Shown: positions 1-6,578 of the stretch, piece by piece
How positions within the stretch are numbered: position 1 is the stretch's first letter
Layout of the letters: the number at the start of each line of letters is the position of its first letter
NCBI GenBank assembly: GCA_910584835.1
Contig: CAJUEG010000007.1
Span: forward strand, 1 to 55,378
Direction: 5' to 3'
DNA length: 55,378 bases
Origin: an uncultured Oscillospiraceae bacterium
GTDB taxonomy: Bacteria > Bacillota > Clostridia > Oscillospirales > Oscillospiraceae
The notes under the pieces: model-generated
Told to the model about the DNA's origin: nothing
Database searches by the model: none
Seen by the model: only the letters and a program-made list of their open reading frames with translations
Translations under genes and position numbers: made by a program

Positions 1-470
1 ACCAGCTTGTGGAGGGGGACGGTGCCCAGCTGGCCGTCCCGCACCACCTTCACCCTGGCCTCGCTGAGGAGGTTGAGCTTCTCCAGGGTGGCCCGGGAGC
101 GCAGCTGCTGAATGATGCCGATGACGGAGTTGACCACGGCGATGCCCAGGAACATCATGTCCCGGAAGTTGCCCGACACCACCAGCAGCGCCGCCAGCAC
201 CACAAACACCAGGTTGAAGAAGGTCAGGGTGTTCTCCCGGATGATCTGCCCGGTGGTCTTGGCGTTGGAGGCCACCGCCTCGTTGCCCAGCCCCCGCTCC
301 AGAAGCTCGGACGCCTGGGCGGTGGTCAGCCCCAGCTTGGGGTCGGGAAAAATGCGCTCCGGCTCCCGGCGGTCCCGGGCGGGATGCTCTTCCCGCCGGC
401 GGGGACGCTCTTGGCCGCTCCGCCCGCGCCTGGGGGGCGGGGCCTGTTGAAATTGTGATTGCGAAGCCAT
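1..470 (-). CDS. P-type cation-transporting ATPase, N-terminal part (gene runs off the window)
   Basis: Only the first 156 codons are visible. The start is the ATG at 470, preceded by AAAGGAG seven to eight bases upstream. Residues 1-40 form a basic Arg/Pro-rich cytoplasmic tail. Then comes a cation-ATPase N-terminal region (GLTTAQASELLERGLGNEAV) and two membrane segments around FFNLVFVVLAALLVV and MFLGIAVVNSVIGII, followed by the start of the actuator domain (ARVKVVRDG). This order is typical of the P2-like or CtpE-like P-type ATPases of Firmicutes, which pump Ca2+, Mg2+ or K+-type cations. The phosphorylation motif DKTGT lies outside the window, so the ion cannot be inferred. It starts about 45 bases beyond the terminator of the preceding operon, so it either has a promoter near 490-515 or depends on readthrough. 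Confidence 0.8.
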   Translation of the reverse strand, partial: MASQSQFQQAPPPRRGRSGQERPRRREEHPARDRREPERIFPDPKLGLTTAQASELLERGLGNEAVASNAKTTGQIIRENTLTFFNLVFVVLAALLVVSGNFRDMMFLGIAVVNSVIGIIQQLRSRATLEKLNLLSEARVKVVRDGQLGTVPLHKL

Positions 471-513
471 AAACACCGGCTCCTTTATCTTAAGATTCTC
501 CTTATCCTACCAT

Positions 514-545
514 AAAAAAGGGTTGGCGTAAACCGCCAACCCTTT
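514..545 (-). terminator. Rho-independent terminator of the histidine-kinase operon
   Basis: A 12-bp perfect stem (AAAGGGTTGGCG with CGCCAACCCTTT) and a 5-base loop is followed on the minus strand by six T residues. It lies downstream of the kinase that ends at 739 and upstream of the P-type ATPase. Confidence 0.85.
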
Positions 546-562
546 AACGTTTTGTTAAATTC

Positions 563-728
563 GACAAACGAGAAGCGCGGAGCCATCGTGAGCAGCGCGG
601 ATGGAGCGCAGCGAGGACAAAAGCCAGCGCCGCCGCAGGGCGGGGCGGGTTTTGCCCGAGACGGAGCGAAGCCGCGCGCCACGAACAGGCGGAGCGTGAC
701 AAACGAGAAGCGCGGAGCCGTCGTGAGC
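563..728 (+). repeat. Dispersed structured repeat family A, copy A1, flanked by a 31-bp direct repeat
   Basis: This copy carries the family core, in which GGACAAAA pairs with TTTTGCCC around an inner GC-rich stem-loop, with an outer stem GCGCGG/CCGCGC. A 31-base direct repeat (563-593 and 698-728, one mismatch) brackets the core and gives a 135-bp period. Related copies lie at about 3971-4088, 12949-13076, 15812-15915, 17910-18030 and 53580-53725. It fills the gap between the kinase gene and its terminator and does not look like protein-coding sequence. Confidence 0.7.
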
Positions 729-738
729 CACACTTCCC

Positions 739-1638
739 TCAAATAACCCACCGCACCTCTACGGTAAACACCCCGTCCTCCCACCGGGCGGCGGCGGCGT
801 GGCCCATCCGCTCCGCCAGCGCCTTGACGATGGCCAGCCCCAGCCCGGTGCTCTGCCCGGTGCGCATTTTGTCCGCGGTGTAGAACCGCTCAAACACGTG
901 GGCGGCGTCCTCCTCGGTGAGCTCCCCCGCCCGGTTGGAAAAGGCGGACACGATGACATTCCCCTCCCGGTACAGCTTTACCGCCAGCGCCTCCTCCCCG
1001 TGGCGCAGGGCGTTGGTGAGCAGGTTGGAGAAGATCCGGGTCACCGCCCCGCCGTCCGCCCAAACCGGGGGCAGGCCGGGGGCGATATCCACCTCCACCG
1101 CCAGCCCCGCCGCCTCAATCTGTTCGTAGGCCGCCGCCAGCTGGTCGGACAGCGCCCGGCCCAGGTCCACCTTCTCCCGCTCCAGGGGCAGCTCGCCCCC
1201 CTCGATGCGGGACAGGTCGTAAAACGCGGCGATAAACACCTGGAGCGTCCTGGCCCGCCCTTCGATCACCGCCAGGTACTCCGCCTTTTTCTCAGGGGAC
1301 AGGCCGTCTCCCTCCAGCAGCTGCAAATAGCCCAGGATGGAGGTCAGCGGCGTGCGCAGGTCGTGGGACACGTTGGCGATCTGCTGCCGCAGCTCCTGTT
1401 CCTTCCGGCGGTAGAGCGCCCGCTCCTCCTGGCGCAGCTCCAAAAGCTCGTTGAGGCAGACCAGCAGCTCCTCCGCCCCGGCGCTGGGGCAGGGCAGGGA
1501 CAGGCGGGCGGTGGTCTCGTCCGCCATCTGCTCCCGCATCCGGCGGGCGGCCCGGCGCAGCCCTTGTTCCAGCGTAACCTGCCGTCCGGCAAGCCATGCG
1601 CACGCCAGGACCAGGATAATTATGAGCACGTTTTTCAT
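739..1638 (-). CDS. Sensor histidine kinase, small single-TM type
   Basis: This 299-residue protein has one N-terminal membrane anchor (residues about 3-18) and no extracellular sensor domain. A short linker precedes the dimerisation/phosphoacceptor helix with His92 in VSHDLRTPLTS. The ATPase domain has an N box (NLLTNALRHG), an F box (VFERFYTADK) and a G2 box (GQSTGLGLAIVKAL); the G1 box is degenerate (FSNRAG in place of DNG). Kinases that lack a sensor domain and sit beside an ABC transporter usually sense through the transporter, as in BceS and VanS-like resistance modules. The cognate regulator is probably the one at 4089-4790, at the other end of the cluster. The start at 1638 follows AAAGGGG. 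Longer in-frame extensions upstream have no ribosome binding site. Confidence 0.88.
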   Translation of the reverse strand: MKNVLIIILVLACAWLAGRQVTLEQGLRRAARRMREQMADETTARLSLPCPSAGAEELLVCLNELLELRQEERALYRRKEQELRQQIANVSHDLRTPLTSILGYLQLLEGDGLSPEKKAEYLAVIEGRARTLQVFIAAFYDLSRIEGGELPLEREKVDLGRALSDQLAAAYEQIEAAGLAVEVDIAPGLPPVWADGGAVTRIFSNLLTNALRHGEEALAVKLYREGNVIVSAFSNRAGELTEEDAAHVFERFYTADKMRTGQSTGLGLAIVKALAERMGHAAAARWEDGVFTVEVRWVI

Positions 1639-1658
1639 AAAAAGGCCCCTTTCATCCG

Positions 1659-1847
1659 TCACAGACAGCCGAACATAATGAGGAGCAGGACCGCCAGCAG
1701 CGCAAGGAGGGCCGCCTTCACATACCAGGGGGAGCGTTTCCCCCGGCCCATCCACAGCCCCAGAAGAACCAGCAGAATGGGGCCGAAAATACCCATTGGG
1801 CCCATCATCATGCGGATCGGGCTGAAAATATCCGGCGACCCCATCAT
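1659..1847 (-). CDS. Small membrane protein, 62 aa, unknown function
   Basis: The predicted protein starts MMGSPDIFSPIRMMMGP and has two hydrophobic segments (about residues 18-33 and 44-60) around a basic loop (GRGKRSPW). The start codon overlaps the stop of the 20-codon reading frame at 1844-1906, which has its own ribosome binding site, so its translation is probably coupled to that frame. It lies 20 bases before the kinase, in the transporter/kinase operon. I do not recognise a family. An alternative is that this frame and the 20-codon frame are one two- or three-segment membrane protein interrupted by a frameshift near 1845-1860. Its position suggests a partner of the transporter or kinase, which is an inference. 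Confidence 0.6.
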   Translation of the reverse strand: MMGSPDIFSPIRMMMGPMGIFGPILLVLLGLWMGRGKRSPWYVKAALLALLAVLLLIMFGCL

Positions 1848-1906
1848 TGCCAGCCAAAAAGCAGCATATAAACCGCCACAAGGAACAGGACAAACAGCGT
1901 TTTCAT
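1844..1906 (-). CDS. Short hydrophobic ORF, 20 aa, possible leader or 5' part of the following gene
   Basis: The frame encodes MKTLFVLFLVAVYMLLFGWQ and stops in TGA. The stop overlaps the ATGATG start of the 62-residue protein (CAATGATGG). An AGGTGTCC motif precedes it. It is almost entirely one membrane segment. It could be a coupled leader peptide, a genuine one-helix peptide, or the start of the next gene separated by a frameshift; the sequence alone does not decide between these. Confidence 0.4.
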   Translation of the reverse strand: MKTLFVLFLVAVYMLLFGWQ

Positions 1907-1968
1907 AGGACACCTCTCTATTGTCGCGCCCGGGCTGGGCGCACGGCCGGGCCGCCTTCACGCTTCCG

Positions 1969-2011
1969 AAACAGCTTTCGCCGGGCCTTGCGGCCCGGCT
2001 GAAAACTGTTT
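1969..2011 (-). terminator. Long hairpin between small genes, possible attenuator or weak terminator
   Basis: AAACAG at one end and CTGTTT at the other close a nearly perfect stem of about 19 bp, with GCCGGGCC paired to GGCCCGGC around a four-base loop. The minus-strand 3' side ends in only three T residues, so complete termination is doubtful. It lies directly after the 33-residue gene and before the 20/62-residue genes. It could lower expression of the distal kinase relative to the transporter. Confidence 0.55.
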
Positions 2012-2112
2012 TAATGCTTCTGCTTTTGCAGGATGCAGCACAGCCCGGCAAGAAAGGCCGCCGCAATCACAATGCCAAGGGCGATGCCCATCCGATTTTC
2101 CCCCCGTCTCAT
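2011..2112 (-). CDS. Single-helix small membrane protein, 33 aa
   Basis: This frame begins at an ATG that overlaps the permease stop codon (AAATGAG) and encodes a basic start (MRRGENR), one membrane segment (MGIALGIVIAAAFLAGLCC) and a short charged tail (LQKQKH). The AAGGAG inside the permease 3' end is a well-placed ribosome binding site. The stop/start overlap implies translational coupling to the ABC permease. No family is recognisable. One-helix proteins in this position often bind and modulate the adjacent transporter, which is an inference from position. Confidence 0.62.
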   Translation of the reverse strand: MRRGENRMGIALGIVIAAAFLAGLCCILQKQKH

Positions 2113-2888
2113 TTGATCTCCTTTCTGTGGAACCCGTACAGGCCCGCAGCGGTGCACACCGCCACCCAGAACGCGCCCACAATCCACGCCAGGCCCAGGT
2201 AGCCCATGTCGCCCACCACAGCCTTGGCGTTGTACAGCATGGTATTGGGGAAGTAGGCGTGTACCTTCAGCAGCAGCTCCCCGATCCCGCCCTCAAGGAG
2301 CAGACCCGCCACCTCCACAATACTGGGCGCCACAAAGATCAGGCCCACATGGAGGAAGGACGCCGCCATTTCCCCGTGGATCAGGAACAGGCACATACAA
2401 GCCGCCGCCTGGGCGCCGATCCACAGGGGCAGGCCCGCCGCCAGGAAGTAGCCCACAATGGTCATGGCGTCTGCGGCAGAGTAAAATCCGGCGGACGGCT
2501 CCATGGGCAGCACAACGGCGCACAGGCCGATGAAGAAGCCCATCATCACCGCCAGATATACGATGGAGAGCAGGGTCTGGGCGATGAGCTTGCCCAGGTA
2601 GATCCGGGTACGGCTCAGGCCGAAGGACACCTCGTTTTTCAGGGTGGAGTTCTTGTACTGCCCCGCGAACACAATGTCCCCGGTGAGCAGGCAGACGCAG
2701 AAGCCGATGGCCCCCATCTCCACGAGGGTGACGACGGCCCCGCCGAAGGGGGTGGCGAGGGAGTGGGCGTTGTGGAAGGCGAACATGGAGGCGTACAGCC
2801 CCTCCAGGGCCAGCAGGACGCCCAGGGTGATATAGGTGTAGGGCCGGCGCAGCAGCTTGTAGATCTCGGCGCGGATGTAGTTAAGCAT
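2109..2888 (-). CDS. ABC-2 type transporter permease
   Basis: This 259-residue protein has about six membrane segments, beginning after a cytoplasmic start MLNYIRAEIYKLLRRPYTY. That start is typical of BcrB/NatB-type permeases, which begin with 'E-x-x-K-L' plus a basic stretch. The ATG at 2888 is preceded by GGGGGTGG and overlaps the ATPase gene by eight bases; a GTG three codons earlier is possible. Together with the ATPase at 2881-3807 it should form an exporter or a resistance transporter for a peptide, lantibiotic or antibiotic. The linked two-component system supports a defence or stress role. The substrate is unknown. Confidence 0.85.
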   Translation of the reverse strand: MLNYIRAEIYKLLRRPYTYITLGVLLALEGLYASMFAFHNAHSLATPFGGAVVTLVEMGAIGFCVCLLTGDIVFAGQYKNSTLKNEVSFGLSRTRIYLGKLIAQTLLSIVYLAVMMGFFIGLCAVVLPMEPSAGFYSAADAMTIVGYFLAAGLPLWIGAQAAACMCLFLIHGEMAASFLHVGLIFVAPSIVEVAGLLLEGGIGELLLKVHAYFPNTMLYNAKAVVGDMGYLGLAWIVGAFWVAVCTAAGLYGFHRKEIK

Positions 2889-3807
2889 GAGGGCCACCCC
2901 CGATCAGGTTGAGGAAATAGGCCTCCAGATCCGCGCCCTTCTGCTCCATGGCCAGCAGGGCCACCCCGTTCTGGGCCAGGGCGTAGGATGCCCGCTTGGG
3001 GTCGTCCAGGCAGTCGTAGAGCTGGATCACGTTGCCGGGCAGCACCTCGAACTTGTCGGTGCCCAGCTGGGTCTGGAGGATGGCGGCGGCCTTGGCCGCG
3101 TCGTCCACCTCCAGCCGCAGGCAGGTACGGCACTTGTCGTGGAGGGCTTCGGCGGAGATCTCCTCCAGCAGCCTGCCCTGCTCCATGAAGCCGTACCGGG
3201 TGGCCACGTTGGACAGCTCGGACAGGATATGGCTGGATATGAGGATGGTGGTCTGCCGCTCCCGGCTGAGGGCGCGCAGGATCTGCCGGAACTCCGCCAC
3301 CCCCTCCGGGTCCAGGCCGTTGATGGGCTCGTCCAGGATGAGGAAGTCCGGGTGGTTCATCAGCGCCAGGGCCAGCCCCAGCCGCTGCTTCATGCCCAGG
3401 GAAAACGCCTTGAATTTCTTTTTCCCCGTGTTGGTCAGGTCCACCTGCTCCAGCGCCTCGTCCACCGCCTGCCTGCCGGGAATGCCCCGCTGGAGCCGGT
3501 AGTATTCCAGATTCTCCCGGGCGGTGAGGAAGGGGGAGAAGCAGGGAATCTCGATCATGGCCCCGGTGCGGGAGCGCTGCCCCCGCATATTCTTTCCCGA
3601 CGCGCCGAACAGCTCCATCTCGCCCCCGGTAGGCTCGGACTGGCCGGTAATCATCCGCATCAGGGTGGTTTTGCCCGCCCCGTTCCGGCCCACCAGGCCG
3701 TACACGTCCCCCCGGCGCACCTGCATGTTCACCCCGTCCAGGGCCATGCACCCGCCGTAGGCTTTTTTCAGGCCGTAGGCCGCCAAGACAGCCGCATTGT
3801 CGTTCAT
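2881..3807 (-). CDS. ABC transporter ATP-binding protein (bacitracin/lantibiotic-resistance type)
   Basis: This 308-residue ATPase has a Walker A motif at residues 40-47 (GRNGAGKT), a signature FSLGMKQRLGLA near 135-146, a Walker B motif FLILDEP at 155-161 and an H-loop ISSHIL. The variant signature (SLGMKQR instead of SGGQ) is the one seen in BcrA/NatA-like exporters. A C-terminal region of about 90 residues follows the nucleotide-binding domain. The ATG at 3807 follows AGAAAGGCGG. It is the first gene of the operon, behind a promoter with paired direct repeats at 3874-3893. The next gene, the permease, overlaps it by eight bases. Confidence 0.9.
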   Translation of the reverse strand: MNDNAAVLAAYGLKKAYGGCMALDGVNMQVRRGDVYGLVGRNGAGKTTLMRMITGQSEPTGGEMELFGASGKNMRGQRSRTGAMIEIPCFSPFLTARENLEYYRLQRGIPGRQAVDEALEQVDLTNTGKKKFKAFSLGMKQRLGLALALMNHPDFLILDEPINGLDPEGVAEFRQILRALSRERQTTILISSHILSELSNVATRYGFMEQGRLLEEISAEALHDKCRTCLRLEVDDAAKAAAILQTQLGTDKFEVLPGNVIQLYDCLDDPKRASYALAQNGVALLAMEQKGADLEAYFLNLIGGGPHA

Positions 3808-3839
3808 AGCGTTTCCGCCTTTCTGTTTGGTTTGGCTAT

Positions 3840-3893
3840 ATCATACCGCGGAAAGGCCAAAACTCCTCAAAGGAAGTCTAAAGAAAGTCTAAA
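3840..3893 (-). promoter_or_regulatory. Promoter of the ABC operon with tandem response-regulator boxes
   Basis: On the minus strand, two copies of TTTAGACTT start exactly 11 bp apart (plus-strand 3874-3882 and 3885-3893). A TATGAT -10 box follows at 3840-3845 and the -35 is poor. Direct half-sites one helical turn apart beside a weak -35 are characteristic of activation by OmpR/PhoB-family regulators. The regulator at 4089-4790 is the obvious candidate. Confidence 0.65.
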
Positions 3894-3902
3894 TATCAAT
3901 TT

Positions 3903-3968
3903 GGGGCCCCATAAAGCCGTTCTTCAGGCTTTGTGGGGAAAGCGAGGGATGTGGAGTTTGCCCCGACG
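3903..3968 (+). repeat. Dispersed structured repeat family B, copy B1 (centre deleted)
   Basis: The copy starts with GGGGCCCC and keeps the first hairpin (CCCCATAAAGCC with GGCTTTGTGGGG). It then jumps to the family's 3' end (GTGGAGTTTGCCCCGACG). The central stem found in copies at 24700-24808, 30851-30961 and 38688-38878 is missing. It lies directly beside a family A copy. Confidence 0.6.
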
Positions 3969-3970
3969 CT

Positions 3971-4088
3971 GTCACGCTCGGATTGGCCGCGCGGCCGGGT
4001 CGCTTTCCCTCCGTCTCAGGCAAAACCCGCCGACCCTGCGCGGCGGCTGGGCTTTTCCCTTCGCTCCAGTCCAAGCTCCCCTGCGCAG
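3971..4088 (-). repeat. Dispersed structured repeat family A, copy A2
   Basis: Read on the minus strand, this copy has the family order: GCTGCGCAGGG, a spacer, GGAGCGAAGGG, then GGGAAAA paired with TTTTGCC around a GC-rich hairpin, and finally GAGACGGAGGG and GGCCGCGCGGCC. It abuts the stop codon of the response regulator. Confidence 0.65.
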
Positions 4089-4790
4089 CTATCCTCGCGC
4101 TTCCGCTTCCGCCAATTTAAACCCAATCCCCCACACGGTCTTGATATAGCTTCGGTCCGGGTCGGCCTTGGCCAGCTTGGAGCGCAGGTTGCTCACGTGG
4201 ACGTTCACCGTGTTCTCGTCCCCCAGGAAGTCCTCCCCCCACACCGCCTCGTAAATCTGTGCCCGGGAAAAGGCGCGGCGGGGGTTTTCCATCAGCAGGG
4301 CCAGTATGTCGAACTCCCGGCCGGTGAGGGGCAGCTCCTCCCCGCCCAGGCTGGCGGTGTGGCTGTCCCGGTCCAGGGTGAGGGGACCCACGGTGAGCAC
4401 ATCCGCCCTGGGGGCGGAGAACTCCCGGCTGCGGCGCAGCTGGGCCTCCACCCGGGCCAGCACCTCGGCGTTGTCAAAGGGCTTGGGGATGAAGTCGTCC
4501 GCCCCCAGCTTGAGCACGTTCACCCGGTGGTCCACCCCCACCTTGGCCGAGGCCACAATGATGGGCATGGTCTTGCCCCGGCGGATGCGGGCAATGAGCT
4601 CCTCCCCCGTCACGCCGGGGAGCATCAGGTCCAGCACAATCAGGTCATAGTCGTATTTCTCCGCCCACAGCAGAGCCTCGCTGCCGGAAAAGGCGGAACG
4701 GCAGGCGTATCCGGCGCTCTCCAGGATGGTGCAAAGCAGGCGGTTGATGTCGGCATCGTCCTCCACGACCAGAATGTTGGCGTTTTCCAT
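4089..4790 (-). CDS. OmpR/PhoB-family response regulator
   Basis: This 233-residue regulator has a receiver domain (about 1-120) with acidic residues EDD at 10-12, the phosphoacceptor Asp54 in LIVLDLMLPG and the conserved Lys in KPFDN. A winged-helix output domain (about 130-228) ends in YIKTVWGIGFKL. The start at 4790 is chosen because AGGAGAACCGCC lies directly upstream; an ATG six codons earlier lacks a comparable site. It is separated from the ABC operon by repeats and that operon's promoter, and the partner kinase is at the far end (739-1638). It probably activates the ABC operon through the direct repeats at 3874-3893. Confidence 0.9.
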   Translation of the reverse strand: MENANILVVEDDADINRLLCTILESAGYACRSAFSGSEALLWAEKYDYDLIVLDLMLPGVTGEELIARIRRGKTMPIIVASAKVGVDHRVNVLKLGADDFIPKPFDNAEVLARVEAQLRRSREFSAPRADVLTVGPLTLDRDSHTASLGGEELPLTGREFDILALLMENPRRAFSRAQIYEAVWGEDFLGDENTVNVHVSNLRSKLAKADPDRSYIKTVWGIGFKLAEAEARG

Positions 4791-4860
4791 GGCGGTTCTC
4801 CTATTCACAGTGGTATTGCCGCCCCTGCGCGGCTAAGCTCACGCTTCTATCATAACACAA

Positions 4861-4892
4861 CTGCCCCCGGCGTTTCCAGGCGCCGGGGGCAG
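4861..4892 (-). terminator. Rho-independent terminator after the GH13 gene
   Basis: A 12-bp perfect stem (CTGCCCCCGGCG with CGCCGGGGGCAG) and an eight-base loop lies just after the GH13 stop codon in the direction of transcription. TTGTGTT follows on the minus strand. A TATGAT immediately beyond it (about 4848-4853) may be the -10 of the regulator gene. Confidence 0.75.
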
Positions 4893-4933
4893 ACTTTAGG
4901 CTTTTTTAAGATTTCAGGCCGTTCCAAGCCGCG

Positions 4934-6217
4934 TCACTGCGCCGTCTCAATGATGACAGGGATTCCCCGGCAGCTCACATGGGCGTCCTTTACCTCCACC
5001 CTGCCGCCGTCGAACAGGTTCTCATACCACCCGTCCGGAATATCCACCCGCACCAGCGCCTTGCCTCCCCGCACGCTGAACACCCCCGCCAGGCGGCGGG
5101 TCCCTTTGCGGTGGACGGCGTACAGCACATCCCCAGGCAGAGCCTGGACCGTATACGCGCTGTCCGCCATCAGCGGGTGCTTTTTCAGCGCGCACAGCCG
5201 CTGGAACTGCTCCGAGCGGTCCGGCCCGGTCCAGTCTATCGGGTCCTTGTAAAACAGGTTGGGCAGATGGGCGCAGCCCGCCTCCTGCCCGGCATAGATG
5301 AACCCGGTTCCCTTCTGGAAGAAGCTGAAAGCCGTCCAGTTGAGCAGGGAGGGCCCGTCCGGCACCAAAAAGGCCGCCCTGGCCTGGTCGTGGTTCTCCA
5401 GGAAGCGCAGCTTGCTGTAGTTGGCGGGGTAGGTCACCTCCTGGCGGTTCACCGCCTCGGCGTAGCGCGCCAGGGGGGCCGCGCCGTCCAGATAGTCCCG
5501 GAACACGTGGTAGATGTCGTAGTCGTAGCAGATGTCGAAGGCCTCATAGGTCTGGCAGTCGGACAGGCAGCCGAACCCCTCCGCCCGCAGGGCCGCGATG
5601 AAGCCGGGCTCCACCGTCTCCGCCAGCCACAGGCAGCCGGGGCGGACGCTCTCCACCGCGGCCCTGGCCTCCCGCCAGAAGCCCAGCGGCACCAGCGGCG
5701 CCACGTCGCACCGGAACCCGTCCACCATGGACGCCCAGTATTTCAGCGTCTCAATCTGGTAGGCCCACAGCCCATGGTCCCTATAGTCCAGGTCGATGAT
5801 ATCCGACCAATCCCCCACCCGGTTGCCAAAGGAGCCGTCCTCCTTGCGGTAGAACCACTCTGGATGCTCCGCCGCCAGCACCGAGTCCGGGGAGGTGTGG
5901 TTGTAGACCACGTCGATGATGCACTTCATCCCCAGCCTGTGGGCCTCGTCCACCAGGCGGCGGAAGTCGTCCAGCGTACCGTACTCCGGGTTGACCGCCC
6001 GGTAGTCCCGGATGGCGTAGGGACTGCCCAGCACCCCCTTGCGGGCCTTCTCCCCGATGGGATGGATGGGCATCAGCCAGATCACGTCCGCACCCAGCTC
6101 CCGGATGCGGGACAGGTCCCGCCGCACTCCCTCAAAGGTGCCCTCCGGGGTATGGTTGCGCACAAAAATGGAGTAAATGACCCGGTTCCTCCAGGTTTTT
6201 TCCGTATTTTCTGCCAT
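4934..6217 (-). CDS. GH13 alpha-amylase-family glycoside hydrolase, cytoplasmic
   Basis: The protein has 427 residues and no signal peptide. All four GH13 motifs are present: DVVYNH (region I, 102-107), GFRCD with nucleophile Asp171 (region II), Glu200 in LAETVE (region III, acid/base) and FLENHD ending at Asp277 (region IV). A short beta domain follows after about residue 350. It is shorter than typical secreted amylases and lacks carbohydrate-binding modules. It probably acts on imported oligosaccharides (alpha-amylase, maltogenic or oligo-1,6-glucosidase-like), but exact specificity cannot be read. The ATG at 6217 follows GTAGGAGGAA. It appears to be a single-gene unit with its own terminator. 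Glycogen phosphorylase elsewhere in the window may share its substrate pool. Confidence 0.88.
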   Translation of the reverse strand: MAENTEKTWRNRVIYSIFVRNHTPEGTFEGVRRDLSRIRELGADVIWLMPIHPIGEKARKGVLGSPYAIRDYRAVNPEYGTLDDFRRLVDEAHRLGMKCIIDVVYNHTSPDSVLAAEHPEWFYRKEDGSFGNRVGDWSDIIDLDYRDHGLWAYQIETLKYWASMVDGFRCDVAPLVPLGFWREARAAVESVRPGCLWLAETVEPGFIAALRAEGFGCLSDCQTYEAFDICYDYDIYHVFRDYLDGAAPLARYAEAVNRQEVTYPANYSKLRFLENHDQARAAFLVPDGPSLLNWTAFSFFQKGTGFIYAGQEAGCAHLPNLFYKDPIDWTGPDRSEQFQRLCALKKHPLMADSAYTVQALPGDVLYAVHRKGTRRLAGVFSVRGGKALVRVDIPDGWYENLFDGGRVEVKDAHVSCRGIPVIIETAQ

Positions 6218-6368
6218 CGTGCGTTCCTCCTACACAGTCTGTTTTCCGCCGGGCGGGACAGAGACGCTCCGCCCCGCGTTTTTGACGCAGTCTATTATGC
6301 CAGATCGGACGGGCTCCGTCAACAACGGGATTGCTGCAAGCCTTTGCCGCCGGGCACAGTGCCATTTT

Positions 6369-6509
6369 TCAAACGGAATTCCGGCCCTCCGGCGAAAACC
6401 CGTTGAGCGCGTTCAGATAGCCCTCCTCGTCCAGCACGCTCTCGCAGTCCTCCGGGTCCGGGTTCTCCCGGCGCATGACCAGTTTATAGCCCTCCGGGCC
6501 GTTGTTCAT
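6369..6509 (-). CDS. Hypothetical short ORF, 46 aa, possibly a gene remnant
   Basis: The frame starts MNNGPEGYKLVMRRENPDPE and ends in GFSPEGRNSV. It is hydrophilic and acidic, with the high third-position GC of its neighbours. A GGAGGG lies 14 bases before the ATG, which is a poor distance. It sits downstream of the birA terminator and upstream of the GH13 gene. It may be a small cytoplasmic protein or the tail of a decayed gene; I recognise no family. Confidence 0.3.
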   Translation of the reverse strand: MNNGPEGYKLVMRRENPDPEDCESVLDEEGYLNALNGFSPEGRNSV

Positions 6510-6545
6510 CAGGTGCGGCAGGCCCTCCGGGTGAGCACCCACGCA

Positions 6546-6578
6546 AAACGAGCTCCGCGCAGTGCGCGGGGCTCGTTT
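6546..6578 (-). terminator. Rho-independent terminator of the regulator-kinase-htrA-birA operon
   Basis: AAACGAGC and GCTCGTTT close a stem of about 15 bp with one bulged pair and a tight GC-rich centre, ending in TTTTG on the minus strand. It begins at the birA stop codon. Confidence 0.8.

Noticed and set aside
552..746. Short frames such as MSSADGAQRGQ and their relatives at 15820 and 17920
   Set aside because: These recur because family A repeats recur. They begin inside the repeat, lack proper ribosome binding sites and change frame between copies.
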